Positions 1 through 7,635 of a stretch of 44,001 nucleotides of DNA are shown here, piece by piece (positions within the stretch are counted from its first letter, which is position 1; every line of letters starts with the position of its first letter). The stretch spans positions 1 to 44,001 of the forward strand of contig DYTE01000007.1 in assembly GCA_020726135.1 (NCBI GenBank). Direction: 5' to 3'. The notes under the pieces are model-generated. The model saw only the letters and a list, made by a program, of their open reading frames with translations. It was not told the DNA's origin and searched no databases. The translations under genes and the position numbers were made by a program. Origin of the DNA: Rickettsia conorii. Lineage in GTDB: Bacteria > Pseudomonadota > Alphaproteobacteria > Rickettsiales > Rickettsiaceae.

Positions 1-43
1 TTTTAAAAGCTATATCATTTGTTGGTTCTAAATATTGTGACAT
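1..43 (-). CDS. Rpn-family nuclease/transposase-like protein, N-terminal fragment cut by the window edge
   Basis: Reading the minus strand from an ATG at 43-41 gives MSQYLEPTNDIAFK before the sequence ends. The block PTNDIAFK near the N terminus is the hallmark start of the PD-(D/E)XK 'recombination-promoting nuclease/putative transposase' (Rpn) family, where the lysine-phenylalanine stretch normally follows. An AGGT ribosome-binding core lies 5 bases before the ATG, and the start is only 10 bases after the ispB stop codon, so it could be cotranscribed with ispB. Only 14 residues are visible, so the catalytic core is not seen and intactness cannot be judged. These genes are common and often decayed in rickettsial genomes. 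The identification rests on one short but distinctive motif. Confidence 0.6.
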   Translation of the reverse strand, partial: MSQYLEPTNDIAFK

Positions 44-53
44 ATGTTACCTG

Positions 54-1049
54 TTAATATGACCTTGTAATAATAAAATCCACAAGCTCGCTTAAATATT
101 TTACATATATATTATTATACTGAATTTTTGAAAGACAAGATAGAGCATCTTGTTTGAATTTATTTAAATAATTAAAAATATCATCCTTGACATTATGAAT
201 TAAAAATAGAGATTTCATATATTCAAAATCATCAAAAGATCGAGTATTAAGTTTTAATAATTCATCTATTTGTAATTTTATATTTATTTCAGATTTATTA
301 TATAAGATAATTAATGGTAGTGTAACTTTTCCTTCAAAAAAATCATCTCCATTATTCTTACCAATGGATTCTTTGGTTCCTAAATAATCTAGCAAATCAT
401 CAATTATTTGAAATATATTGCCAATTATAATTCCAAATTCATACATAATAGTGGAAATATCATTAGTTTGTTGAGCTATAATAGCTCCAGTTGAGCAACA
501 TGCTCCAAATAATTCTGATGTTTTAGCTCTAATAATTTTGAAATATTCATCCTCGCTAATTATTGATCGTAATTTTAATTTCATCAATTGAGTAACTTCT
601 CCTTCACAAATCATTGAAGATGCTCTAGATAAAACTTTCATAGATTCAATTGATTTTGCTGATATAATAAGTCTAAATGCTTGAGTAAGCAAAAAATCTC
701 CAACTAAAATGCTGGCTTTATTTCCCCATATTAAATTTGATGTTGGTTTAAATCTACGTATTGCGCTTTCATCTACAACATCATCATGTAACAATGTTGC
801 ATTATGTATAAATTCAGCAGCAGCAGCAAGTTTAATATTATCATCACCCTCATATTCAAAGATTTTGCTAGTAATAATTGTTAGAAGAGGACGAATACGT
901 TTTCCACCTGCTGCAAATAGATAATCACTAATTTCGAATGTTAAAGAAGCATTAGAAGAATAATATTCCTTTGTAAGATTATTTAATAAATCTATTTCTT
1001 TGGATAAATTTTGTTTTATTATTTTTATAATATCCAATTTATTGCTCAT
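54..1049 (-). CDS. ispB: Octaprenyl/polyprenyl diphosphate synthase
   Basis: All-trans polyprenyl diphosphate synthase that elongates farnesyl diphosphate with isopentenyl diphosphate to make the ubiquinone side chain. The 331 residues match the usual family length. Seen in order: GGKRIRP at 48-54 (substrate phosphate binding), the first aspartate-rich motif DDVVD at 89-93 followed by the RR pair at 98-99, GD at 117-118, and the second aspartate-rich motif DDLLD at 217-221, then GDDFFEGKVTLPLI at 234-247. All metal-binding aspartates are present, so it should be active. No clear ribosome-binding site is seen before the ATG. It lies 68 bases downstream of an unrecognised minus-strand gene and directly upstream of the Rpn start. 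Chain length cannot be read from sequence; the IspB assignment follows what is typical for ubiquinone-making alphaproteobacteria. Confidence 0.93.
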   Translation of the reverse strand: MSNKLDIIKIIKQNLSKEIDLLNNLTKEYYSSNASLTFEISDYLFAAGGKRIRPLLTIITSKIFEYEGDDNIKLAAAAEFIHNATLLHDDVVDESAIRRFKPTSNLIWGNKASILVGDFLLTQAFRLIISAKSIESMKVLSRASSMICEGEVTQLMKLKLRSIISEDEYFKIIRAKTSELFGACCSTGAIIAQQTNDISTIMYEFGIIIGNIFQIIDDLLDYLGTKESIGKNNGDDFFEGKVTLPLIILYNKSEINIKLQIDELLKLNTRSFDDFEYMKSLFLIHNVKDDIFNYLNKFKQDALSCLSKIQYNNIYVKYLSELVDFIITRSY

Positions 1050-1117
1050 TTAAATTTATTTAAAAATTAATCATATCCTAACATAAATACATTATTAATT
1101 CTATAGTTTAGGTGATG

Positions 1118-1855
1118 TTAGTCATTTTCTCCTGTTAGAACAGTCGTATTGTTTAGAGTTATGTCTGGATCTTCGTAAATATTATCTGTTGTATCAGTAT
1201 TAAGCTGATTATATTTGTTATCAGTGATAACATTTTGCAATGGATTAGTTTCGTTATCTTTAATTTCTAGTTTAGTGGTGCATAAATAATAAGTCAAAAA
1301 ACCTCCACCAAAAAAAGTCAACATACTCCCAACTGTAATTACTGCTTTAACACCAATAGGTAATTCATTTAAATATTTTATAATAGTTTGAAGCATACTT
1401 AATTCTTGATTTTGTGAACTAGTTGTTGTTTCAAATGCTTTAGTCATCTCTGTGCATAAAGAAGATACATTAGGAATTGTTGTAATACTTATAAAATCAC
1501 TAGAATCATCTTTATGTAAAAGTGAAATATCTAAATTTCCATTTTGATCTATAACAACACTAGGGTAATAATTAGTTGGTATGATCTTTTTAAATAAAAT
1601 TAAAAATATATCTTTACATTGAACTATTAATTCTTTACTTGTTGTATTATATTCAGATGATATTAGTTTATCGTCATGTGTTAAAACTGGTACATTTTCA
1701 GCTGTAGCTCTTGTGAGAATAGAACCTAATAACGTGAAAGGTAATATTTGTTTTAAATTTATTAGTATATTACTCAAAGAAAAACTAATTTTTCTATTTC
1801 CTAAATCTTTTGCTAAATCCTCTATATCGCTACCATATGTCATGTAATTTCTCAT
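1118..1855 (-). CDS. Unrecognised single-pass membrane protein with an acidic, Asn/Thr-rich tail
   Basis: I do not recognise this 245-residue protein. The N-terminal 50 residues are amphipathic with a hydrophobic patch (about 28-47). A region of mixed character follows to about 165, with a Ser/Thr-rich stretch at 125-150. One confident membrane segment with a Gly-Gly-Gly run lies at about 169-191, then a polar tail of about 54 residues rich in Asn, Thr and Asp. The tail contains DNIYEDP (Y227), which resembles the tyrosine-phosphorylation motifs of some bacterial effectors. There is no N-terminal signal peptide. It lies between uvrC and ispB on the same strand, separated from uvrC by 90 bases that hold a hairpin. 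Length, normal base composition and an intact frame argue for a real gene. No function is proposed beyond possible membrane or host-interaction roles. Confidence 0.6.
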   Translation of the reverse strand: MRNYMTYGSDIEDLAKDLGNRKISFSLSNILINLKQILPFTLLGSILTRATAENVPVLTHDDKLISSEYNTTSKELIVQCKDIFLILFKKIIPTNYYPSVVIDQNGNLDISLLHKDDSSDFISITTIPNVSSLCTEMTKAFETTTSSQNQELSMLQTIIKYLNELPIGVKAVITVGSMLTFFGGGFLTYYLCTTKLEIKDNETNPLQNVITDNKYNQLNTDTTDNIYEDPDITLNNTTVLTGEND

Positions 1856-1869
1856 TTAAATTAAAGTTA

Positions 1870-1896
1870 TAATTAAGTAATAAAACTACTTAATTA
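1870..1896 (-). terminator. Hairpin after uvrC, possible weak terminator
   Basis: A perfect 10-bp inverted repeat (TAATTAAGTA / TACTTAATTA) with a 7-base loop lies about 50 bases past the uvrC stop codon. The stem is nearly all A-T and only a short T-rich stretch follows on the minus strand, so it is a weak candidate for ending uvrC transcription. Confidence 0.3.
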
Positions 1897-1945
1897 CCTG
1901 AACTTATTATATATACAAGATATTTTATAATCAAATATAAATTTA

Positions 1946-3724
1946 TTATTCATTATTATGAGTTTTAAGAAAAATATTTTTAGCTAAATTCTTACTAATA
2001 TTCTTAACTTTAGAAAGTTCATCGACACTAGCTTCACGAATTGCTTCATATGAGCCAAAATGATTTAATAAGTTTTGTTTACGTGTTTTGCCTATTAAAG
2101 ATACAGATAATGAATTAGATCTTATAGATTCTGAACGTTTTTTTCTATGAGTTTTTATAGCAAAATTATGAACCTCATCACGTAATATTTGTAGATATTT
2201 CATCACTGGATTATTTTTATCTAATGTAAAACTATTTTTATTTGCAGATAAATGAAATTTTTCACAACCTGCGTTTCTATCAACACCCTTTGACATACCA
2301 ACAATTATTATATTAAAATTAAAAATTCCCATAATTTTTTGTGCAACTGATAAATGTCCTCTGCCACCATCTATGATCATCAAGTCTGGTATTTTATTAT
2401 CTTTTTTCATTTTAGTAAAACGCCTGGTTAACATATTTTCTAGCATTCTATAATCATCTGGCTGATTGATATTTTCAAAATTAAAAATCCTATATTCTTT
2501 TCTTAAGAAGCCTTCTTTACCAGCAACAACCATAGCTCCAACAGCAAATTGGCCACTAATATGGCTATTATCATATAATTCGATTCTATTAATTTCTTTA
2601 TTTATTCCAAATAAACTAGCTATTATAGTAAATATTTCGTCATTTTTCATAGATTGTTTAATATGATTTTCAATAGCTATAAGATTATTATTATTCGCTA
2701 TTTCAACAAGTTTATTTTTAGCATTAACTTTTATTTTAATTTTCAATATATCAGATATGGATTTAATATTAGGTAAAACATGATTAATAATGATTTCTGA
2801 AGGAATATTATGCTTTTGATAAAAATTTAATAAGAAATATTCCAGAATTTCAGATGTTTCGAGATCTTCATTATTATCTGGAAAATAAGTGACATTACCA
2901 TAAGCTGATCTATTCCTATAAAAGAAAATATTAATACCATATTGATTGTTAATTTTTCCTATTGCTATAATATCAGCATTTATAATATTTGTGTCAAAAG
3001 TTCCAGATTTCATTTGAATATATGTTAATGCTTTAATTTTATCACGAATTTTAGCTGCATCTTCAAATTTTAGCTCATTGCTTAATAGTTGCATTTTTTC
3101 AGATAATTTTCTTTGGAGTTCATGAGTTTTACCAGATAAAAAATCTTTTACCTCAAATACAATTTCATTATATTCTTCTTTAGATATTTTATTAACACAT
3201 GGAGCAAGACAACGGCCAATTTGATATTGAAGACATGGTCTTATTCTATTTTTTAAATAATGATCTGAGCATGTTCTTAATTTAAAAATTTTCTGTAGTT
3301 CAGCAATTGTTGAATATATATTTTCTAATGAAGCAAAAGGACCAAAAAATAGTCCATTTGTTAAATTTTTTCCTCGATATTTTATTATTTGCGGATATTC
3401 ATGATCAAGACGTAATTTAATATATGGAAATGATTTATCATCTTTAAGTAAAATATTAAATTTAGGCTGATGTTTTTTTATAAGTTGTGATTCGACAATT
3501 AAACTTTCCGTTTCAGAATTAGTGATAATAAATTCAATTTTGGCAATTTTAGAAACCATTATCAAAGTTTTTGTATTTAAGTCTGATTTAATATAATTAG
3601 ATAATCTTTGTTTAATATTTTTAGCTTTACCAATATAAATAATATTATTATCCTGATCAATCATTTTATAAATACCAGACTGATGAGTAGCATTCTCAAT
3701 ATAAGATTTTAATATATTTGACAT
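1946..3724 (-). CDS. uvrC: Excinuclease ABC subunit C
   Basis: UvrC makes the 3' and 5' incisions around bulky DNA lesions together with UvrA and UvrB. The 592 residues show the full domain order. The N-terminal GIY-YIG nuclease starts at about residue 17 (SGIYKM, then IIYIGKAKN with the conserved Arg in IKQRL). A cysteine-containing zone (CSDHYLKNRIRPCLQYQIGR and following) lies near 155-175, and the UVR/UvrB-binding helix pair (LSNELKFEDAAKIRDKI) near 215-230. The RNase H-like endonuclease half includes ELYDNSHISG and LMIIDGGRGHL, and a helix-hairpin-helix sits at the C terminus (LLNHFGSYEAIREAS, VKNISKNLAKNI). Catalytic aspartates of the second nuclease appear intact. It is transcribed toward the unrecognised membrane protein; the nearest upstream gene is tRNA-Ser on the same strand. 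Nothing unusual apart from A+T-rich composition. Confidence 0.96.
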   Translation of the reverse strand: MSNILKSYIENATHQSGIYKMIDQDNNIIYIGKAKNIKQRLSNYIKSDLNTKTLIMVSKIAKIEFIITNSETESLIVESQLIKKHQPKFNILLKDDKSFPYIKLRLDHEYPQIIKYRGKNLTNGLFFGPFASLENIYSTIAELQKIFKLRTCSDHYLKNRIRPCLQYQIGRCLAPCVNKISKEEYNEIVFEVKDFLSGKTHELQRKLSEKMQLLSNELKFEDAAKIRDKIKALTYIQMKSGTFDTNIINADIIAIGKINNQYGINIFFYRNRSAYGNVTYFPDNNEDLETSEILEYFLLNFYQKHNIPSEIIINHVLPNIKSISDILKIKIKVNAKNKLVEIANNNNLIAIENHIKQSMKNDEIFTIIASLFGINKEINRIELYDNSHISGQFAVGAMVVAGKEGFLRKEYRIFNFENINQPDDYRMLENMLTRRFTKMKKDNKIPDLMIIDGGRGHLSVAQKIMGIFNFNIIIVGMSKGVDRNAGCEKFHLSANKNSFTLDKNNPVMKYLQILRDEVHNFAIKTHRKKRSESIRSNSLSVSLIGKTRKQNLLNHFGSYEAIREASVDELSKVKNISKNLAKNIFLKTHNNE

Positions 3725-3953
3725 ATTTATATAAATATAAATTTTTTAAGAAACATTATTTGTTATTTCTTTCTTTCAAGAAAAAGCCTGTTGTGCATTT
3801 TATTATAGCTATAGTTTTAGAATCTAACTGAGCTTTACGTATTTTAAATGATTTTCATAAAATTCAAGCTCTTACTTGGTGAAATTCATTAGGCTTTGTT
3901 TAATTATTCATGCAACGAAGTTTCTATGAGCATAATTGTCAAAAGTGATGTAT

Positions 3954-3966
3954 AAGTGATATAAGA
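3954..3966. repeat. Left arm of a 13-bp inverted repeat bracketing tRNA-Ser
   Basis: The bases AAGTGATATAAGA are the exact reverse complement of 4094-4106 on the other side of the tRNA-Ser gene. In the minus-strand transcript the two arms would lie in the 3' trailer and 5' leader of the pre-tRNA and could pair. Confidence 0.6.
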
Positions 3967-3986
3967 AAAGTTCTTCTTCAAAACTT

Positions 3987-4078
3987 TGGCGGATAGGGGG
4001 GGATTCGAACCCCCGATACAAATTTCTCCGTATGACGGTTTAGCAAACCGTTGCCTTCAGCCACTCGGCCACCCATCC
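3987..4078 (-). tRNA. tRNA-Ser (anticodon GCU)
   Basis: The reverse complement folds as a class II tRNA. The acceptor stem starts GGATGGG and pairs with CCTATCC with one G-U. The D arm contains GCCGAGTGG. The anticodon stem ACGGT/ACCGT carries loop TTGCTAA, giving anticodon GCT at 4042-4044. A long variable arm follows, then T arm GGGGG-TTCGAAT-CCCCC, discriminator G and an encoded CCA. The long variable arm and GCU anticodon identify serine (AGC/AGU codons). The gene sits alone between map and uvrC, on the same strand as both. Confidence 0.97.
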
Positions 4079-4093
4079 ACAAATTCTTATGAA

Positions 4094-4106
4094 TCTTATA
4101 TCACTT
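4094..4106. repeat. Right arm of a 13-bp inverted repeat bracketing tRNA-Ser
   Basis: TCTTATATCACTT is the perfect reverse complement of 3954-3966. It begins 15 bases upstream of the mature 5' end of tRNA-Ser, and the other arm lies 20 bases past the CCA end. Confidence 0.6.
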
Positions 4107-4162
4107 TACTGAAAAAAATGCTATATTTTTTTTCAATTTTAATATAAATTAATAATATATAT

Positions 4163-4948
4163 TTAAGCATATGGAGGATAATGAAAATTTTTAGGAGACA
4201 ATGTAAAAATCTCATATGAATCACTTGTCACACCTATAGTATGTTCAAATTGAGCTGATAATGACTTATCTCGTGTAGTAACAGTCCAACCATCTATCTT
4301 ACTCAATAATGTATCATAACGTCCTGCGTTTATCATAGGTTCTATTGTAAAGAACATTCCTTCTTCAAGTATAAGACCTGTAGCTGGTTTACCATAATGA
4401 AGTACAGTTGGAGCTGTATGAAAAATTCTTCCAATACCATGACCTGTATAGTCTCTTACAACAGAATAATTATGTTTTTCTGCATGTTTTTGAATTGCAT
4501 GACCAATGTCACCCAAATGCACACCTGGACGCACCATTTCTATACCAATCATCATTGCTTCATAAGTTACATTAATCAGACGTTTAGGTTTAATCCCTAC
4601 TTCTCCAACATAATACATACGACTAGTATCACCAAACCATCCATCTACAATTACAGTTATATCAATATTAACTATGTCACCATTTTTAAGTGGTCGATCA
4701 TTCGGTATTCCATGACATATAACATGATTCACAGAAGTGCAGATAGATTTTGGAAAATTTTTATAATTTAAAGGAGCAGGAATCGCATTATGATCTATAA
4801 TAAAATTATGACATAATTCATTAAGATAATTTGTTGTTACTCCAACTTTTACATAATCTGTAATATAGTCTAGAACTTGAGCAGCCAATATTCCTGATTT
4901 GCGCATTTTTTCAAAATCAGATTTACTATGTATTGTAATTTTTGTCAT
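4163..4948 (-). CDS. map: Type I methionine aminopeptidase
   Basis: Removes the initiator methionine from new proteins in the cytosol. The 261 residues match the bacterial type I length without an extra zinc-finger extension. The pita-bread fold metal ligands are visible: the two aspartates in NIDITVIVDGWFGDTSRM (first D, then D of FGD), the histidine in YTGHGIGR, and glutamates in FTIEPM and in the FEHTIGV segment. CHGIPNDRPLKNGDIVN holds the substrate-side histidine. The gene stands alone upstream of tRNA-Ser, about 85 bases from it, with a long gene-free region behind its start. Nothing odd is seen and activity is expected. Confidence 0.97.
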   Translation of the reverse strand: MTKITIHSKSDFEKMRKSGILAAQVLDYITDYVKVGVTTNYLNELCHNFIIDHNAIPAPLNYKNFPKSICTSVNHVICHGIPNDRPLKNGDIVNIDITVIVDGWFGDTSRMYYVGEVGIKPKRLINVTYEAMMIGIEMVRPGVHLGDIGHAIQKHAEKHNYSVVRDYTGHGIGRIFHTAPTVLHYGKPATGLILEEGMFFTIEPMINAGRYDTLLSKIDGWTVTTRDKSLSAQFEHTIGVTSDSYEIFTLSPKNFHYPPYA

Positions 4949-5329
4949 TTTCTAATATATGAGTTTATAAAATATAATAATATTATATCCATAAATCACT
5001 ATATTGCAAAGGACCAGTTCATTAAGAAAAAGAATCTATATTGGTTGAATTTATTTTTCACATTTTTATTAAAAATAATTATTATTTATTTTTTAAAACT
5101 ATAATAAATTATTGAGAGTATAAATTATTTAATTTTTTTAAAAATAGCTTAAATTATAATTCTAGATTTATTTTCTATAAAACATGCAACCTTAATATTT
5201 TTTTATCTATTGCTATAAAACCACAAGTAACACAAATAATTTAATTTTATATATTTAGCGTTTGGTATGAAGAATAAAAAAATATATATTTAAATTATGA
5301 TTATTTATCAATTTAGCTATAAGGATTAT
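4949..5329. other. Gene-free A+T-rich region between divergent genes
   Basis: This stretch separates map (minus) from a secreted-protein gene (plus). It is very A+T-rich, with stops in all frames and no RNA-like structure. Promoters for both flanking genes probably lie here, but I cannot single out a convincing pair of boxes. Confidence 0.5.
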
Positions 5330-5935
5330 ATGACTCAAAAAAATATATTATATTTAATGTTTTTATTTTGTTTTACTATTACTAATAATATTATTGCAAG
5401 TAATATAAATGAAGTTGATCAGAATCAAGATAAAAAAATTATTGCAGAATTTAAAAATTATTTAGAAACAATTCCATTAAAAGATCGCCAAGAAATAGAG
5501 AAATTTAGAACACAAACTACTGAATTTAATAAACAAAAACAAGAATTATTTAAGAAATTATCTCAACATGTACAAAATTATTTAGGGCGTGAGGCTCAAT
5601 ATAAAAAAACTTTATCTAAAAAAATTTCTAATCTACAAAATCAAATTTCTTTAACACCAGATAAGACAAACTTAAATTCAAAAAATATTGATAGTGATAA
5701 TGATGTTATAGATCAATTTAAAAAATATTTAGCAACCATAAAACCAGAAACACGCAAAGAAATAGAAGAATATCGTATAGCAATTGTTGAAATTAACAAA
5801 CAAAAGCAAAATTTATTTAAATCATTATCTCAAAATGTACAAGCAGCTTTTACCAAAGAACGTGAATTTAAACAAAGAATATATAAAACAATTAATGATA
5901 TGAAAAATCAAACTAATTTACTTGAAACAAAATAA
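5330..5935 (+). CDS. Secreted coiled-coil protein built from two copies of a 69-residue unit
   Basis: I do not recognise the family. The ATG at 5330 is preferred over an in-frame ATG at 5297 because AAGGA lies 5 bases before it and it puts a clean signal peptide first (MTQKNILYLMFLFCFTITNN, cleavage likely near IIAS). The mature protein of about 177 residues holds two similar units, residues 37-105 and 126-194. They share the pattern [IV]I..FK.YL.TI....R.EIE..R......NKQKQ.LFK.LSQ.VQ...., joined by a 20-residue Asn/Asp/Ser linker. Both units are highly charged and predicted helical, suggesting coiled coils. The copies differ at many positions, so the duplication is old. A hairpin follows the stop codon, and the gene precedes a glycosyltransferase on the same strand. 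It is probably periplasmic or surface exposed; a structural role is only a guess. Confidence 0.75.
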   Translation: MTQKNILYLMFLFCFTITNNIIASNINEVDQNQDKKIIAEFKNYLETIPLKDRQEIEKFRTQTTEFNKQKQELFKKLSQHVQNYLGREAQYKKTLSKKISNLQNQISLTPDKTNLNSKNIDSDNDVIDQFKKYLATIKPETRKEIEEYRIAIVEINKQKQNLFKSLSQNVQAAFTKEREFKQRIYKTINDMKNQTNLLETK

Positions 5936-5943
5936 TAAATTAT

Positions 5944-5982
5944 CTTGCATATTTATTAGGAAATAGATTATGCAAGAAATTT
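5944..5982 (+). terminator. Probable Rho-independent terminator of the coiled-coil protein gene
   Basis: CTTGCATA at 5944-5951 and TATGCAAG at 5969-5976 form a perfect 8-bp stem with a 17-base loop, 8 bases after the stop codon, followed by AAATTTTAAT. The long loop and broken T-run make it moderate evidence. Confidence 0.45.
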
Positions 5983-5999
5983 TAATGTAAATTCTTATC

Positions 6000-7619
6000 A
6001 TGAAATATTCAGACTTAAAGATTTATCTTAAATATCAATTTTGTATTATTGATAATTTTCAAAAAAATATATGTAAATATAATATTTCAAAAATTTTTAC
6101 TGATAAAATAGAAGAATTGAGTGCAGCTAATCTATATTTAGATCAGAAATTTCTTCTAATATCTATAGAATCAGATTTAAATAATGTTCCAATAGAATTA
6201 TATTCTAATATAATCTATGTAAATAAAAAGGATTTGCTTCAAATATTAGAAAATAATTTTTCTAATTTAAGTAGTATAAAATCTAAATATTATTTACCAA
6301 TATTACATAAGAAACCATTTGCACAAAATACAGACTATAGAAAAAATTTATTTGTATTTTTTAAAATATTTATTCTCATTTTATTAATCTTCCCTAATAT
6401 ATTTTGTATTATTTTAACTTCATGTATATTAACAGAAACGATATTTAAAACTAGTTTATTTTTAAATATATTATATGCAAATGTAAAAATAAATATTATC
6501 AAAAATTCTAGAGATTTAATGTTACCAAACTATACTATATTGATAGCGTTATATCAAGAAGCTGGTAATATCGATAAAATATTCAAATCAATTCAATCTA
6601 TTGATTACCCAACATTCAAATTAGATGTAAAAATTATTATTGAAGCAGATGATTTCAATATGATAAAAGAATTATTATTAATAGATATACCAGAATATTT
6701 TCATATAATTAAAGTGCCATATAGTCTCCCTAGAACAAAACCAAAAGCATTAAATTATGCTATGGATTATGCATATGGAGATTATATTACAATATATGAT
6801 GCGGAAGATGTTCCAGAACCAGATCAATTGCTTAAAATTATTCAAGCATTTCAATCTTTACATGAAGATTTTATATGTGTTCAAGCAAAATTATGTTTCT
6901 ATAATGAATCTCAAAATATATTATCAAGATTATTCACAATAGAATATAATTTTTGGTTTGAATATGTTTTACCAGGTCTTAGTAATTTAGGCTTACCTGT
7001 AACACTTGGTGGCACTAGCAACCATTTTAAGGCAAAATATTTATCAAAACTTGGATTTTGGGATGCTTATAATGTAACAGAAGATGCAGAACTTGGTGTT
7101 AGAATATATGAAGCTGGATATAAAACTTCCATTATTGATTCATATACTTATGAAGAAGCTGTTATTAGCATAAAAAATTGGTTACATCAACGTTCTCGTT
7201 GGATTAAAGGTTTTATTCAAACTTTCATTATTTTACTCAAACATTTTGCTTTTAATACAAAATTAAAATGGTATCAAAAATTAACTTTATTTATATTATT
7301 GGGATTATCTACACTTAGTTTTGTGGCTATACCAATTCTTTTTATATCTGTCATGTTTATTAAGTTAAATTTCATCATTCAATATATTATTTTTATAAAT
7401 GCTATAATATCTATTATATATTTAAATTTTGTAGGTTTTTTCATATTAAGCAGAAAAAAACAATCTATAAAAAATTTTAAATTATTAGATATAATCATTC
7501 TATGTCTTTGGCCATTTTACTTTTTACTACATAGTATAGCTGCCTATAAAGCAATTTGGGAACTTATATTTAGACCATTTTCATGGAATAAAACAGAGCA
7601 TGGCTTCACAGATAATTGA
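6000..7619 (+). CDS. Membrane-bound family 2 glycosyltransferase (processive-type)
   Basis: An inverting GT-A glycosyltransferase that uses a nucleotide sugar, anchored in the inner membrane. Residues 1-110 form a soluble N-terminal part, then hydrophobic segments at about 117-148. The catalytic domain begins at PNYTILIALYQEAGN (176-190). Metal/sugar motif DAED is at 267-270, the acceptor-side TED at 360-362, and the QxxRW motif QRSRW at 397-401, followed by about four membrane segments to the C terminus. DxD-like, TED and QxxRW together are typical of cellulose-synthase-like and polysaccharide or glycolipid synthases. The N-terminal part has a pattern like a degenerate GspE-N/MshEN domain, sometimes seen in such enzymes, but this is uncertain. 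It lies alone, ending 16 bases before the fabF stop on the other strand. The sugar and acceptor cannot be read from sequence. Confidence 0.85.
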   Translation: MKYSDLKIYLKYQFCIIDNFQKNICKYNISKIFTDKIEELSAANLYLDQKFLLISIESDLNNVPIELYSNIIYVNKKDLLQILENNFSNLSSIKSKYYLPILHKKPFAQNTDYRKNLFVFFKIFILILLIFPNIFCIILTSCILTETIFKTSLFLNILYANVKINIIKNSRDLMLPNYTILIALYQEAGNIDKIFKSIQSIDYPTFKLDVKIIIEADDFNMIKELLLIDIPEYFHIIKVPYSLPRTKPKALNYAMDYAYGDYITIYDAEDVPEPDQLLKIIQAFQSLHEDFICVQAKLCFYNESQNILSRLFTIEYNFWFEYVLPGLSNLGLPVTLGGTSNHFKAKYLSKLGFWDAYNVTEDAELGVRIYEAGYKTSIIDSYTYEEAVISIKNWLHQRSRWIKGFIQTFIILLKHFAFNTKLKWYQKLTLFILLGLSTLSFVAIPILFISVMFIKLNFIIQYIIFINAIISIIYLNFVGFFILSRKKQSIKNFKLLDIIILCLWPFYFLLHSIAAYKAIWELIFRPFSWNKTEHGFTDN

Positions 7620-7635
7620 AAATTTTATAAATAAT

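Noticed and set aside
4397-4771. A 124-codon plus-strand frame opposite map
   Set aside because: It is antisense to the conserved methionine aminopeptidase core; the product is His/Thr/Tyr-rich in the way a shadow frame is, with no ribosome-binding site.
5297-5329. Upstream ATG as start of the coiled-coil protein
   Set aside because: It places 11 polar residues before the signal peptide and lacks a ribosome-binding site, whereas AAGGA precedes the ATG at 5330.
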